Shown here piece by piece: positions 37,301 through 47,500 of a stretch of 64,000 nucleotides of DNA. Source of the DNA: Micromonospora sp. U21 (GTDB lineage: Bacteria > Actinomycetota > Actinomycetes > Mycobacteriales > Micromonosporaceae); NCBI RefSeq assembly GCF_018070045.1, contig NZ_JAGPYK010000008.1:241657-305656 (forward strand), in the 5' to 3' direction. Both the position numbers and the translations under genes were made by a program. Below the pieces are notes generated by a model. It saw only the letters and a program-made list of their open reading frames with translations. It searched no databases and was not told where the DNA came from. Position 1 is the stretch's first letter. Every line of letters starts with the position of its first letter.

Positions 37301-37491
37301 TGTCCGCCGCTTCGGTCAACGCGAAGATTATGCGAACACGGGAAGAGGCGGTGGTCGAGGCTCGTCGCCGCGCCGGGGCGGACGCGTTGAGTGACCCCCG
37401 TGTTCTCGACACGGTATCGGCGGCCGCCGAGGCGCCCCAGTTGACGATCGACTCCTGTGGCGTCGTCTTTCTCACCGGCCCGGAGGCATAG
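34378..37491 (+). CDS. dpdE: DpdE, SNF2-family helicase of the 7-deazapurine DNA system
   Basis: A 1037-residue protein. Residues 8-100 are CarD/SH3-like (DIFVRHPTYGIGKL, then YLVDFPNGNSEYV). The SNF2-type ATPase has Walker A ADEVGLGKT (180-188), DEVH (257-260), SATP (291-294) and motif VI IEQRLGR (630-636), so it should be an active DNA translocase. Dpd proteins E-K are thought to restrict DNA lacking the modification. It starts at GTG 34378 behind GGCAGGTGAC, overlapping the ATPase remnant by 11 bases. dpdF begins 2 bases after its stop. GC is visibly lower than in the 1-26 kb region. Assignment rests on motifs and on gene order. Confidence 0.85.
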   Translation: MSTDAVTRVGDIFVRHPTYGIGKLRKGSGTVRFFDGPTTGEISIPVDGLTLAPMRLEKHQRVWCRHGGTWQAGFVDACDLRGKEYLVDFPNGNSEYVSTDRLYVRWSQPVHDPVTLLKAGTTESRFLHNRRAAFVADILRQRAAAQGLAGIWSSGVEIHAHQVGAARRILADPVKRYLLADEVGLGKTVEAGMVLRQLLLDGAGDALVVAPDGLTDQWRAELLSKFRVDQFPGRVHVLDHSDIESVTPTGRLIVIVDEVHRLTATADGGSGNSYRHLCEVTHEASSVLLLSATPVRSNEDGFLRMLHLLDPTAYPLDGLAQFRHRVEIRDDLAQALASLGEDTPLMFLNEPSATLRRLLPDEEWLQQELDVLDRRILDRDTEAVRDVCRRVRMQLAETHRIHRRMIRTRRSASLARLFPVRGRTVVRDWLLTDPDQRRPEILTMIENLRVELAALESGDPQDVFRTVLGRAMAPVTALADLAQALRRESGHDLDDVEAASLVGFAGTALAYSIAAQIETILACDTDVDRLTAMVQWAWPCVGSHRIAVVCSFPATAEAAAERLEAQFGVGRVVRLLSKMSAAERAEAARRFVEEPSGAVIVMDRGGEEGVNLQVVEEVLHLDLPVNVGRIEQRLGRFDRWAQSNYSARAPVRSKAFRETTASLDVHLGGWRQALDEGLSLFGESSATLQYVLRDVEREFLADAIDRGLPYASERMAERRDDLDAQRRRIDGQDLLDAIEERAEDEQLANSMNQADRADATLSRFRGYVVKMLGFTEDVDKHSTRFGISTKHPPRVTESDVHKIGPENLRRRYAHRRVRAVNGSGLLRWGEHLVDRFADLAMRDDRGRAFAIEIRQPRREPGSSLVLFMFSVIVTADPAPVDDLHVVDQAAAAAATVRLGQLFPPRQERVWWRPDWGEPPEEVCQTLDAADGDNLGSRPERFEQLTQFLNWSDLCEGAAREASRLVAQRSSVQQHVSAASVNAKIMRTREEAVVEARRRAGADALSDPRVLDTVSAAAEAPQLTIDSCGVVFLTGPEA

Positions 37492-37493
37492 GC

Positions 37494-39938
37494 ATGACCA
37501 GCGTGACGCTGGACGAGTTGCGCGCGCGGGACCGACGGCTGGACCGACGGTTGGTCAGGCAACGGGCGTCGGCGGCTGATCTCGCGGTCATGATCCGATC
37601 AGGGCTGATCGCCGCCGGATACGCGTCGCTGGCGTTGCCCGGTACGCCTTTCGAGCATTGGGACCCCGGCGTGTGGGCCGACTGCGGTCTGCTACGCGAG
37701 GAGACGACGGTGCGGCCGGTCATGTGGAAGCCTGGCTGGCTCGACCACTACGACACCACCGCGCTTGACGATGCCCCGAGCCGCCGCGCGAGGCGACGGT
37801 TCGACGAGGACGTCCGCGCCGACCTGTTCTACCGGCAGACCATGGATCATGCCACCGCCAGGAGTCGTGGACAGCGCGACGCCGTGCGGGCGGCCGCCCT
37901 CGCCGGCCCTGGCGACACCGTCATCTGCGTGCTGCCCACCGGCTCGGGTAAGAGCGATGTTGTCCTTACCCGGGCGCTGCGCAACCGGCCACGGCAGGCT
38001 TTCATCGTCGTGCCCACGGTCTCCCTCGCTCTAGATCTTGAGCGGCGGGTGCAGGGCTTGCTGGGCGACGACTGCGACCGATTTGCATACTTTGGCGCCG
38101 CCAACCCGTCCGACAAGGAGCGCATCCGTGGCGGTATCGCGGCGGGGTCTCAATGGCTGACGATCGCCGCGCCTGAGGCGGCTTGCACTGTGCTCGCCCC
38201 GCCGCTAATGGAAGCCGCCAAGCGGGGGACGCTCGACCTCATCGTCCTTGACGAGGCCCACATCGTCACCGAATGGGGAGATGCGTTCCGGCCGGCGTTC
38301 CAAGCATTCGCCGGTCTTCGCCAGATGCTGCTCGACACCGCTCCGGACGGTCAGCAGGCCGCCACCGTTCTGCTCACGGGAACGTTGGATACCTATAGCC
38401 TCTCCACGCTGACCCGGCTGTTCCCTGGCCGCCACTGCATGCTCCTGTCCGGACAGACGACGCGACCGGAGCCGGCGTGGTGGTCGGCACCCTGCCGCGA
38501 TGAAGACGACAAGCGCGAAAAGTTGATCGAGGCGTTGCGGCACCTGCCTCGGCCGGCACTGGTCTACACCACGCTGCACATGTCCACGCGATCCACCAAC
38601 ACCAGCACGGCAAGGTCCTGGCTGGCCGATGCGGGGTTCGCCGCAATGACCGAGATCGCCGGCAACCCTAAGCCGAGCGTACGGCAGGCGGCTGTGCGCG
38701 GCCTGCGCCTCGGGGGCACGACGGACGAGGACCTGGACATCGTGGTCGCGACCTCCGCGTTCGGGCTCGGCATCGACATCGACGACATTCGTAGCGTAGT
38801 CCACCTGTGCGTGCCCGAATCCGTCGATCGGCTCTATCAGGAGGTGGGACGCTCCGGCCGAGACGGGTGCGCGGCGGCATCCCTGGTCCTATGGGCTCCT
38901 GTGGACATGGATGTGGCGAGCGACATCGCGCGCGAGCGCCTGATCGGCCCAGATCTCGCATGGAAGCGCTGGCAGAGCATGCGACGCGGACGGTGGGTGG
39001 GCGACGAACTCACCGTTGACCTGCGCGCGGAACACGCCGGAGTCACGTATCCGTCTAGTGACGCCAACATCTACTGGAACGTGCAGACCCTGGCGGCGAT
39101 GGACCGGGCCAGAATGATCCGGCGGCGGTGGCCAATACCGCAGAACGTGCCCGTCGACGCCGCTGACGACGAGGTAGAGGCGTTCTTCGACACCCAGCGG
39201 ACCGCGGCCACGGTCGAGGTCCTGCACAGCGACCTCGACGACGCGGCCAGCTTCCGGTCACGCCTTACCGCCGGTCGGCGGTCCACACGCGACGCCGCCG
39301 AAGCTGCGCTCACCGCTGCGACGGTGCTGATACGCGGGATCGACGAGTGCACCAACCAATATCTGGCGCGTCGCTACCGGCTGGAGGACGACGCCGGGAA
39401 CCAGTTTCCGGTGTCGGTGGCTTGTGGTGGCTGTCCGCACTGCCGCCGTAGCGGCAGGCTGCCCACCCCGGCTCCGGCCCACAGCACCCTCCTAGCCGGC
39501 GAGTTACGCGCGGAAGCCACCGACGACCTGCAATGCCTGTCGACGGACGGCAGGATGAGCGTCCGGCTGGAGGCGCCTAACGACCGCGCTGTACGGACAC
39601 TGGTTGACCGCCTTCTCCGGCGGGGCGTCCTCACCGTCGTCACCGCCGACCCGGAGGCCGTCACCTGGCCTACCCGGACGATGGGGCCATGGTGGGTTGA
39701 GGACTTCCACGAGTGGGCCGACCAGTTGGAGACGCCGTGGCGCGTCCCTACACTCCTGGTGGTTGACACGTCGGTCGACGACACGGTGCTGGCGCGGGCG
39801 TTGTCACGGCTGGCCCGTCAGCCACTCGGGATCGTGCTGGCGCCCCGAACGCGACGCGATCCATCGGATCCGAGGCAGCTTCTGCACGAAGCTTGGGCGC
39901 CCAGCTACGAGATTGAAGATCTGTTGAGGAGGATTTGA
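37494..39938 (+). CDS. dpdF: DpdF, RecQ-like helicase
   Basis: An 814-residue helicase. Walker A is PTGSGKS at 148-154, DEAH at 253-256 and motif VI QEVGRSGRD at 449-457, with the RecQ-type IDDIRSVVHL just before. Cys644, Cys647 and Cys650 (CGGCPHC) form a probable zinc site in the C-terminal region. It likely unwinds or scans DNA in restriction of unmodified molecules, together with DpdE and DpdJ. dpdG starts 2 bases after its end, behind GGAGGA. Confidence 0.85.
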   Translation: MTSVTLDELRARDRRLDRRLVRQRASAADLAVMIRSGLIAAGYASLALPGTPFEHWDPGVWADCGLLREETTVRPVMWKPGWLDHYDTTALDDAPSRRARRRFDEDVRADLFYRQTMDHATARSRGQRDAVRAAALAGPGDTVICVLPTGSGKSDVVLTRALRNRPRQAFIVVPTVSLALDLERRVQGLLGDDCDRFAYFGAANPSDKERIRGGIAAGSQWLTIAAPEAACTVLAPPLMEAAKRGTLDLIVLDEAHIVTEWGDAFRPAFQAFAGLRQMLLDTAPDGQQAATVLLTGTLDTYSLSTLTRLFPGRHCMLLSGQTTRPEPAWWSAPCRDEDDKREKLIEALRHLPRPALVYTTLHMSTRSTNTSTARSWLADAGFAAMTEIAGNPKPSVRQAAVRGLRLGGTTDEDLDIVVATSAFGLGIDIDDIRSVVHLCVPESVDRLYQEVGRSGRDGCAAASLVLWAPVDMDVASDIARERLIGPDLAWKRWQSMRRGRWVGDELTVDLRAEHAGVTYPSSDANIYWNVQTLAAMDRARMIRRRWPIPQNVPVDAADDEVEAFFDTQRTAATVEVLHSDLDDAASFRSRLTAGRRSTRDAAEAALTAATVLIRGIDECTNQYLARRYRLEDDAGNQFPVSVACGGCPHCRRSGRLPTPAPAHSTLLAGELRAEATDDLQCLSTDGRMSVRLEAPNDRAVRTLVDRLLRRGVLTVVTADPEAVTWPTRTMGPWWVEDFHEWADQLETPWRVPTLLVVDTSVDDTVLARALSRLARQPLGIVLAPRTRRDPSDPRQLLHEAWAPSYEIEDLLRRI

Positions 39939-39939
39939 C

Positions 39940-40899
39940 ATGCCGATGCTCAACCCTCCCGATATCTTGCCCGAGGCGATGCGGTACCTGGTGCGCGCTG
40001 TGATGGCCCACCGAGGGGCTCGATGTCCGAAATCGGAGTTGCTGGAGTTGGTGGCCCCAGGCGGCCTAGCCGAAGCGATGAAGCCGCTGGACAGTGACCG
40101 GGATGCGGATCCAGACATCGACAACACGGGGACGAGTGGCCGACTGATCGCCGATAGATCCCTGAGCGCGCTGGCTGCCCTCGGGTTCGTCGAGCTAGCC
40201 GGGACGGACGTGGCGGCGACCGAGACCGTGCTCGGTCGCTGGCGCACCGCGCGGGAGGTCACGGCTGCCTCGTTCAGCCGGCTGCTGCGGTCCCGGATCT
40301 GGCACATCGCGGCGACCGACATCGGCAGTGACGCGGATGCCCGAGTCCGGGACCTGGTCGACGCCCTGGCGGTCCTGTTCGCCGCCCGTCAGCCGCTGCG
40401 GCCGATCGAGTTCGAGGCCGGCCCTGGCCGGCGATTTGCCGAGGCTCAGACGCAGTGGTTTGGACCGAAGAAGAGCGACTGGCCCGTCACCAACTCCACA
40501 CAGTTCCTGCCGTTCTGCCGTTGGGCCCCGTACCTCGGCTTGGCGCAGCCGATCAGCGGCAGGTCACTCGTCGCCGACGCCAGCAGGGCGATGCTGGAAG
40601 ACCTGATTGACCTGCCGCACGGGCGGATCCGGGCAGCCGAGTTCATCGCGCACTGCGGCAAAAAGTTGCCCATCAGCGACGACGGGCCCCGGTCACTGTG
40701 GAAGGCCGATGACGGCCAGGAGTTCTCTCCGGGGTTGTCAATGTCGTTGCACCAACTCGAAGTGGCTGGACACCTCACCTTGCCGACGGCTGAAAGCGAC
40801 ACGGACACCCTCGTGGTCACGCTCGGCGTGCCCGGCGAGTCCACCCGGATCTCCCACATCGACTGGCATCCCCGAATCTCGGGGAAGGAGCGCCCGTGA
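39940..40899 (+). CDS. dpdG: DpdG, Dpd restriction-side protein
   Basis: A 319-residue soluble protein without catalytic motifs I recognise. Helical N-terminal part (PPDILPEAMRYLVRAVMAHR, DRSLSALAALGFVELAG) looks like a winged helix; the C-terminal part carries PTAESDTDTLVVTLG. It overlaps dpdH by 4 bases (GTGA) and follows dpdF closely. The name rests on position between dpdF and the DpdH-like ATPase. Confidence 0.7.
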   Translation: MPMLNPPDILPEAMRYLVRAVMAHRGARCPKSELLELVAPGGLAEAMKPLDSDRDADPDIDNTGTSGRLIADRSLSALAALGFVELAGTDVAATETVLGRWRTAREVTAASFSRLLRSRIWHIAATDIGSDADARVRDLVDALAVLFAARQPLRPIEFEAGPGRRFAEAQTQWFGPKKSDWPVTNSTQFLPFCRWAPYLGLAQPISGRSLVADASRAMLEDLIDLPHGRIRAAEFIAHCGKKLPISDDGPRSLWKADDGQEFSPGLSMSLHQLEVAGHLTLPTAESDTDTLVVTLGVPGESTRISHIDWHPRISGKERP

Positions 40900-43811
40900 C
40901 GCCGACACCGATCCCGCCCTGCTGGTCCCGGGCCGAGATCCAGGTCGCTGCACAGGTTGACGCCGGTGGACTGGAGTTCGGCGACCCAGCCGCCGATGCG
41001 GTGTTCAGCGCGGTGCACCAGTCAGTCCCACTGGCTCGGCGGACGAAGGCAGGTACGAGCCAACCTGTTACCGAAAAGGACGTTCTGGCGGACCTATGCC
41101 AGGCGCTCACCTCGAACGAGCCGCATATACGATTTATCACCGGCCGTGTAGGTACGGGAAAGAGCCACCTCGTACGGTGGCTGCGCGTTCACGCTCCCCG
41201 TCGCGACGACTGGCACTTCGTCTACATCGAAAAACGCAACACCTCGCTGCGACGGATCATCGAACAGGTTCTCGACGGCATCGACACGCCCACCGCGGAT
41301 AATTTGCGAACGAGCCTGGCGCGGGCGGCGTCCCGCGTGACCACCGTGCCGGAGGCGATGCTGGCGTTGCTGAACCACCTGCATCGGTTGGTCGAATTCG
41401 ACGACACCCCCGTCATCCAGAACCTGGCGGGTGCAGACCTGCTCGATATCCGCCAGCGCGTCGCGCGCCTGGTCGGTGACTACACATTCAAGCAGCAACT
41501 ATCGCGGCCCGGTGGGCCGATCGAGCGAATCGCGAAGCTCGCTAAGGACGGCCACGAGCCTGGCGCCGACGTTAACGCCGAGGACCTTCACATCAGCGAA
41601 GCCGACCTCAAGGTCAGCCCCGAAGCGTTCCTAGAGGCCAACGTTGACTTCCAGAGCAAGATCCGGCAGTTCGTTTCGAACAGGAGTCTGCGTTCCGCAG
41701 CGGCGGCCGTGCTCGACTACTACCTTCCGCGCGCCACGGCCGAGGTCTTCACTGGCAGCTCTACCGACCTCCTCCAGGTCTTCGAGGACGTCCGGGGCGA
41801 GTTGGCCCGGCGCGGCCACGAATTGTTCCTATTCATCGAGGACCTGGTCCTGCTGCACGGCATCGACGCTCAACTGGCCCAGGCCCTGACGGTACCGGCA
41901 CGCGCAGATCTCTGCCCCATCCGCGCTGCGATTGCGGTCACCTCCGGGTATCTTGATGACCGGTATGCCACGTTTGCTGACCGTGGCGTGCATTACACCA
42001 TGGACGTGGACCGCACCCAGGTCAACGCCGAGGACCTACGGTCCTTTGTCGGCAGGTACCTCAACGTCGGCCGCGTCGGTCGCCGCGAACTGGCCGGCGC
42101 CGCCCAATCCGGCAGGCCGACACCCAACAAGTGCACCGATTGTGTGTACCGCGATCGATGCCACCCGGCATTCGGAGTGACCCGCGAGGGCCACGGGCTG
42201 TTTCCCTTCAACGCCGCCGCCGTCGACCATCTGGTGGCACTCGCCAGCCCGCGTGGCTTCGACCCCCGCAATATCCTCCGGGAGGTTATTCGCGAACCGC
42301 TCGAGGTGGCCGAGGCCGGGTTGGCCAGACCCGGGGAGTTCCCCTCGGCGCGCTTCGCTGCGGGCCTCGCGCCCACCAGGATGGCGGTACCCGTCGAGCA
42401 GCGCGACGCGATCGCCCGGCAGTCAAGCACTCCCCAGGCCGAAATCAGCCTGCGCGCCTTCTACGCGGCTAACCCGCCGGCCGTCGATGACGAGGTGCGC
42501 CGCATCGCCGATATCCTCGGCGTCCACCTCACCGAGCTCGGCGACGACAACGGCCCGGCGCCCACGGTCGTCGAACCTGTTCCGGCGGCACCGGCAGCAG
42601 CATCCGAGCTTGATCAGTGGGCCGGCGGCAGGCGGATGGGGGCATCCACGGCCCAGAAGATTCGCCGATGGATTCTCGACACGCTGGCCGCCCGCCTGCA
42701 GAACGGCCCGCACGGGCTGAGCGTGAAGCGATCCGCTAGCAACATCCTGGTCGGGCCGGTGACCATCAAGCCCAGTCACGTGATCGTGGAGAACGCGGCC
42801 GGTGGCGGAAGCACGCCACCGGATAGCCTTACTATCACGTTCTCGAGCAACGACCGCGATGCGGTCCTCCTCAAAGGGGTTGTTGCCGCTTCGTCAGGTG
42901 ACCTGGCAGGCCCGAACGGTGGTCGCTGGTTTTTCGAGGTGCAACACCGGCTGGCCAGACTCGAAGCGGAAATCGTTGAGCGGGCTCGGCACGAGGCGAC
43001 GTCGGGGATTGCGCCGGCCCTCGCGGTCCTAGGGGTACTGAGCACCGTCGACGATCGCAGCGTCGATTCGCCCGCTCAGGCTCTCGCCGTCATGATCTGG
43101 CCCAAGCCCTCCGACGACATCAGTCCGGGCGTTGTGAAGTTCCTCAACGAGGTGGAGCGGTACCGCACCTCCGCTCTGGCCGTTGTACGGGACAGCCTGA
43201 CCCAGCGCAAGGGCGGCGGCGCGCCTTCGATTTTCGACGCCGGAGCCATCCTGACGGAACTTGTGCGGTACGCGCGGCTCACTCAATTGCCAGCCGAGCT
43301 GCGGGACGAGGCGAGCGCCCGCATAAACGTACGTGGCTTCCATGAAAAGCAGAGCAACGCGGCCGACACCCTGTGGAAGCCGGTGCGGGACTCCATAGGA
43401 AAGATCGGCCAGTACGTCGCCGAGGGTGAGGATCTCCGGGGCACATTGGCGATCATGGACAAGTTTGTAGAGCAGGCGCACCGGGAGTCTGCCCTGGCCC
43501 GACCGGATGCGAAGGAGATCTACGACCGGTCGCGGGCACAGGTCACCGACACGCGGCTGAGCACGCTGCGGCGAATCACCGGACTGGGAGGCTCCGCATC
43601 AGATGCCGGGTCGTTGTGGCATTTGTTATCGGATCCTCTCCCCGTCCTCACCGATATGATCGGCTACTGGCGGCTGTGTGACCAGCTTTTGCGCACGCTG
43701 CGCGACACCGCACCGTCTCAAAGTGGCGCGTCGGACACATACGATCGGGCCCGCCTTCAGCGTGCGCTGCGAGGGCTTGCGGACACTCTGGAGGGGCTGA
43801 TCAGGCAATGA
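40896..43811 (+). CDS. dpdH: DpdH, large P-loop ATPase
   Basis: A 971-residue ATPase with Walker A GRVGTGKS at 83-90 and an acidic Walker B-like IED at 314-316, both in an N-terminal STAND/ATPase-like domain. Cys413, Cys416 and Cys422 (CTDCVYRDRC) form a small zinc-like motif. The C-terminal half is long and helical. In the Dpd system it is thought to act with the helicases on restriction of foreign DNA. GTG 40896 overlaps the dpdG stop and its own end overlaps dpdI by 4 bases. Confidence 0.82.
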   Translation: MTPTPIPPCWSRAEIQVAAQVDAGGLEFGDPAADAVFSAVHQSVPLARRTKAGTSQPVTEKDVLADLCQALTSNEPHIRFITGRVGTGKSHLVRWLRVHAPRRDDWHFVYIEKRNTSLRRIIEQVLDGIDTPTADNLRTSLARAASRVTTVPEAMLALLNHLHRLVEFDDTPVIQNLAGADLLDIRQRVARLVGDYTFKQQLSRPGGPIERIAKLAKDGHEPGADVNAEDLHISEADLKVSPEAFLEANVDFQSKIRQFVSNRSLRSAAAAVLDYYLPRATAEVFTGSSTDLLQVFEDVRGELARRGHELFLFIEDLVLLHGIDAQLAQALTVPARADLCPIRAAIAVTSGYLDDRYATFADRGVHYTMDVDRTQVNAEDLRSFVGRYLNVGRVGRRELAGAAQSGRPTPNKCTDCVYRDRCHPAFGVTREGHGLFPFNAAAVDHLVALASPRGFDPRNILREVIREPLEVAEAGLARPGEFPSARFAAGLAPTRMAVPVEQRDAIARQSSTPQAEISLRAFYAANPPAVDDEVRRIADILGVHLTELGDDNGPAPTVVEPVPAAPAAASELDQWAGGRRMGASTAQKIRRWILDTLAARLQNGPHGLSVKRSASNILVGPVTIKPSHVIVENAAGGGSTPPDSLTITFSSNDRDAVLLKGVVAASSGDLAGPNGGRWFFEVQHRLARLEAEIVERARHEATSGIAPALAVLGVLSTVDDRSVDSPAQALAVMIWPKPSDDISPGVVKFLNEVERYRTSALAVVRDSLTQRKGGGAPSIFDAGAILTELVRYARLTQLPAELRDEASARINVRGFHEKQSNAADTLWKPVRDSIGKIGQYVAEGEDLRGTLAIMDKFVEQAHRESALARPDAKEIYDRSRAQVTDTRLSTLRRITGLGGSASDAGSLWHLLSDPLPVLTDMIGYWRLCDQLLRTLRDTAPSQSGASDTYDRARLQRALRGLADTLEGLIRQ

Positions 43812-44572
43812 CCGAGCCAACCGGTGCTGCTGTCGACCCCGGACCGGGCTCGCTGGGGGAACGCGCTAACCAGGCACTCCTAGCCCTTGCTGACCGGGCC
43901 GACCGGAAGAAGACCGAAGCCGAACGGAGCGCGATTACCACGGCCTGCAACCGTGCGGAGAAGTTCGCCGCCCGCCTTGCGGCCTGCGCGCGTATCGGTG
44001 CCCAACTCGAATCCCTCGACGTCGAGTACGTCCGGCCCCGGGTGCCGCAGCCTGCGGTCAAGGCGATCCCGTACCTGCGCAGGGTCGCGACGCAGGCCGC
44101 CGACCCGGGCCAGGAACTGACCGAACGGCTCCGCGGCGGAGCAGTTCAGGGAGCCCTCGAAGCGGCGGAGACTATCGCCAAGCTCCTCGAGCAAGCCTTG
44201 ATCCGCGCGGCGGATGCCGAACGGGCCCGCGTTACACCGGCCGACTTCGGCCGCCCCATCCCGAACATGCCAGGCCATGAGTCGCTGCAGGCCCGCATCA
44301 GTAGAATAAAGGCATCCCTGTCGCGTCCATTCGTCGGATCAATTGACGACGTTCCCGCCACATTGGAGCGATGGAGAAGGGATGCGGCGCAGTGGGATGA
44401 CGTCCGCGACGAAATCGGGAAACTCCTCGCCGAGCTCCCGCTGGAGATTAAAGCGTTTGTTGAGGCGGCGGCCAGTGATAGCGGCGCACCGTGGTCGATG
44501 GTCACGCCGGCCGTACGTGAGTGGCTTGACAACGATAGGCGCGGCGACGGGTACGGGGTCCGCAAGTGGTGA
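43808..44572 (+). CDS. dpdI: DpdI-like helical protein
   Basis: A 254-residue, mostly helical and charged protein (DRADRKKTEAERSAITTACN, then QARISRIKASLSRPFVG) with no catalytic motif. It overlaps dpdH at the start (ATGA) and the dpdJ start at the end (GTGGTGA), so it should be made with them in fixed amounts. The name follows gene order and is less certain than its neighbours. A coiled-coil partner for the ATPase or helicase is a plausible role. Confidence 0.6.
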   Translation: MTEPTGAAVDPGPGSLGERANQALLALADRADRKKTEAERSAITTACNRAEKFAARLAACARIGAQLESLDVEYVRPRVPQPAVKAIPYLRRVATQAADPGQELTERLRGGAVQGALEAAETIAKLLEQALIRAADAERARVTPADFGRPIPNMPGHESLQARISRIKASLSRPFVGSIDDVPATLERWRRDAAQWDDVRDEIGKLLAELPLEIKAFVEAAASDSGAPWSMVTPAVREWLDNDRRGDGYGVRKW

Positions 44573-47500
44573 GCGGGCTTTCCGATATCCTCCGTGTACT
44601 CGACGCCCTAGAAGACGCGGAGGCCCGCCACCTGGTCTGGGGCCTGACCGAGGAGACCTGGACGGAGGACCGGCTGATCGAGGCGATCAGCGAGGTCGCG
44701 CCGTCGAACGACCCACACGATCTCCTCGAGCAGCTTCTCCAGCACAATCTCGTCTTCGAGTTGGACCGGTGCTGGCCCAAGGAGTACCGGACCCGCATGG
44801 CCGAGACCATGCGACTCATGGCACACCTACGCCAGCAGTTTCCCAACCGTTCTTGGGAGGCCGCCCCCCGTTTGGTGGCCGACTTCCGCTTCCGTCACGA
44901 ACCCCGGTGGTTTCCCGAACGTGATTTGACCCCGGACGCGGCCGCAGCACGGTTGACGGCTCACCAGGTCGCCAGCGCCAAGGTTGAGGCTGCGCGGCAG
45001 GTCCTCGGCCGACGGGAGCTGTCGACGTTTCAACTGGACTCGACCATCCAGGTGCTCGCCGCGATGGCCGGCCGTGACCGGGGTGTGGTCGTCAGCGCGG
45101 GTACCGGCAGCGGCAAGACACTCGCCTTCTACCTGCCCGCTCTGGCCTATCTCGCCACCCGGCCGATCTCCTCGCGCGGTGTTGGTGTCGTGGCGATCTA
45201 CCCGCGCAATGAGCTCCTCAAAGACCAACTCGCCTCGGCTTTGGATGAAACGCGGCGGCTGCGCCAGGCGGGCGGGCGACAGATCCGCATCGGCGCCTAC
45301 TTCGGCAACACGCCGCACACGATCTACCCGCGAAGCGCGCCGAATCGGGCCTGGCGCAAGGCGGCTAGGGGCTGGATATGTCCGTTCCTTACCTGCCCCG
45401 CTGCGGCCGGTGGCGGCCGCTGCGGAGGCGACCTGGTGTGGCTCTTCGCCGACTACGACGCTTCGCCCCAACGACAGCGCGAGCGGCTAACCTGTGCCGC
45501 GTGTGGCGACGTGGTCGGTGACGACGAGGTCCTGCTGACCCGCAGATCAATGCAGCAGAAGCCACCGGACCTGCTGTTCACCACCACCGAGATGCTCAAC
45601 CGCTCGCTGAGCGACGGGTGGAACATGCATGTGTTCGGAGTGGGGCCCATGGCGCTCACCCGCCCCGGGCTGGTCCTGCTCGACGAGGTACACACCTACG
45701 AGGGCAGCGACGGCGCCCAGGTCGCATACCTGCTACGACGGTGGCGGCGCCTGATGGGCCGACCCACCACCTGGGTAGGGCTGAGCGCGACGCTGGCCAA
45801 CGCGGATCGCTTCTTCGAGAGTCTGTGCGGGCTGGTTGAAGGCACGGTAGTCACCGTCGAACCGCAGCAGGAGCACATGAAGCCGCGTGGGCGGGAGTAC
45901 CAGGTGGTGCTGCGTGGTGATCCCGGCCAGCAGACCGCCCTGCTGTCCACCACGATCCAGTCGCTGATGCTGCTGCGCCGGGTCCTGGACCCGCAGCCGA
46001 CTCAACTAGGCGCCTACGGCAATCGTGTCTTCGCGTTCTGCGACAACCTCGACCTGGTCAACCGACTCTACCGCCAGATGTTGTCGGCGGAGGGCGTCAC
46101 CGCGACGGGCAGGCGCGCCGGTAACGGCTTAGCCCTCGCTAGTCTCCGGATGAGCCGGGCCACACACCGAGAAGGCCCAGTGGTCGACTGGGAGCGGCGG
46201 GACGCCGACGGCCAGCACTGGTGGATGCCTGAACTGCTCGGCTTCAACGATCGAGGGCTGACGATCGGTCGAACATCGTCGCAGGACACCGGTGTACGAG
46301 TGGGCGCGGAGATCGTGGTGACCACCTCCTCGCTGGAGGTGGGTTTTGACGACCCGACCGTGGGGGCGGTGCTGCAGCACAAAGCTCCGCGTGATGTGGC
46401 GTCGTTCCTACAGCGGCGTGGACGCGCCGGGCGTACCCAGACCCAGCGGCCGTGGACGATCGTGGTGCTGTCGGACTTCGGCCGCGACCGCACCGCGTAC
46501 CAGGACTATGAGACGCTGCTGACCCCGGCCCTGCCCGAGAAGCGCCTGCCTCTGGGCAATCAGTCGGTGCGCAAAATGCAGGCCGCGATGTGCCTGATCG
46601 ATTGGGCCGCCCACACGATGGATGTGACGGCCCGAGCCTGGGGCCGCGGTCGGAGTATGCGCAAGGTGTTCATCCAGCCCGACACTAATCACGCGCAACT
46701 GCGCGAAGCGGTGGCCGACCTGCTCACGCGGGTGATGAACGGCGGTCCGGAGCGCGAGGACCTAGTTACCTTCGTCAGGTCCTCTCTGCGGCTGACCGCC
46801 GAGGAGGTCGATGCGATGTGCTGGGAACAGCCCCGATCGCTGCTCTTGGATGCGGTACCGACCGCTCGCCGCCGGTTGATGAGCAGGTGGGCCGCCTACG
46901 ACAACGGTGAGTTGAAACCCGAGGGGGAGGAGTGGGTCAACGACTCACCGCTACCGGAGTTCATCCCTAAGGCACTGTTCAGCGATCTCTGCTTGCCTGA
47001 GGTGGCCATAGAGCCGCCAAGCGACTACGACCAAGCGGCCCGGGAGTCGATCGCGGTACACATGGCCCTTAACGAACTGGCACCGGGCAAGGTCACCATG
47101 CGGTGGGCCGTGGAACGGGGTCAAGGCTTGTGGATCGAACCCGCGCCCGATGGCTCCGCCGTCGCCTTGGAGTGCGGTCTTGCCCGAAGCGGACAGATCA
47201 TCGGGGAGGTCCCTGGAGAACAGGGACTGGTCCCGTTGGTACGTCCGCTCATCACCGCACCGAATGTCCCCGACAGGGCGGTGCAGCCGTCCTCGAACGG
47301 CCGCCTGCACTGGCAGGTGCGCCGGCAGGCGCCCGGCGGGGCGATTGAGTTGATACGACCCCGCACCGGCCCACTGGTCGCCGACGTGATCTCCGTGCAG
47401 GCATACCTGCACACCGGACGCGGTGCTCTGCGCACCTGGCGATACGCTCTGCAGGCGTCAGCAACATTGGTGCGCCGCCCCGGTGGACGCCAGCAGATCA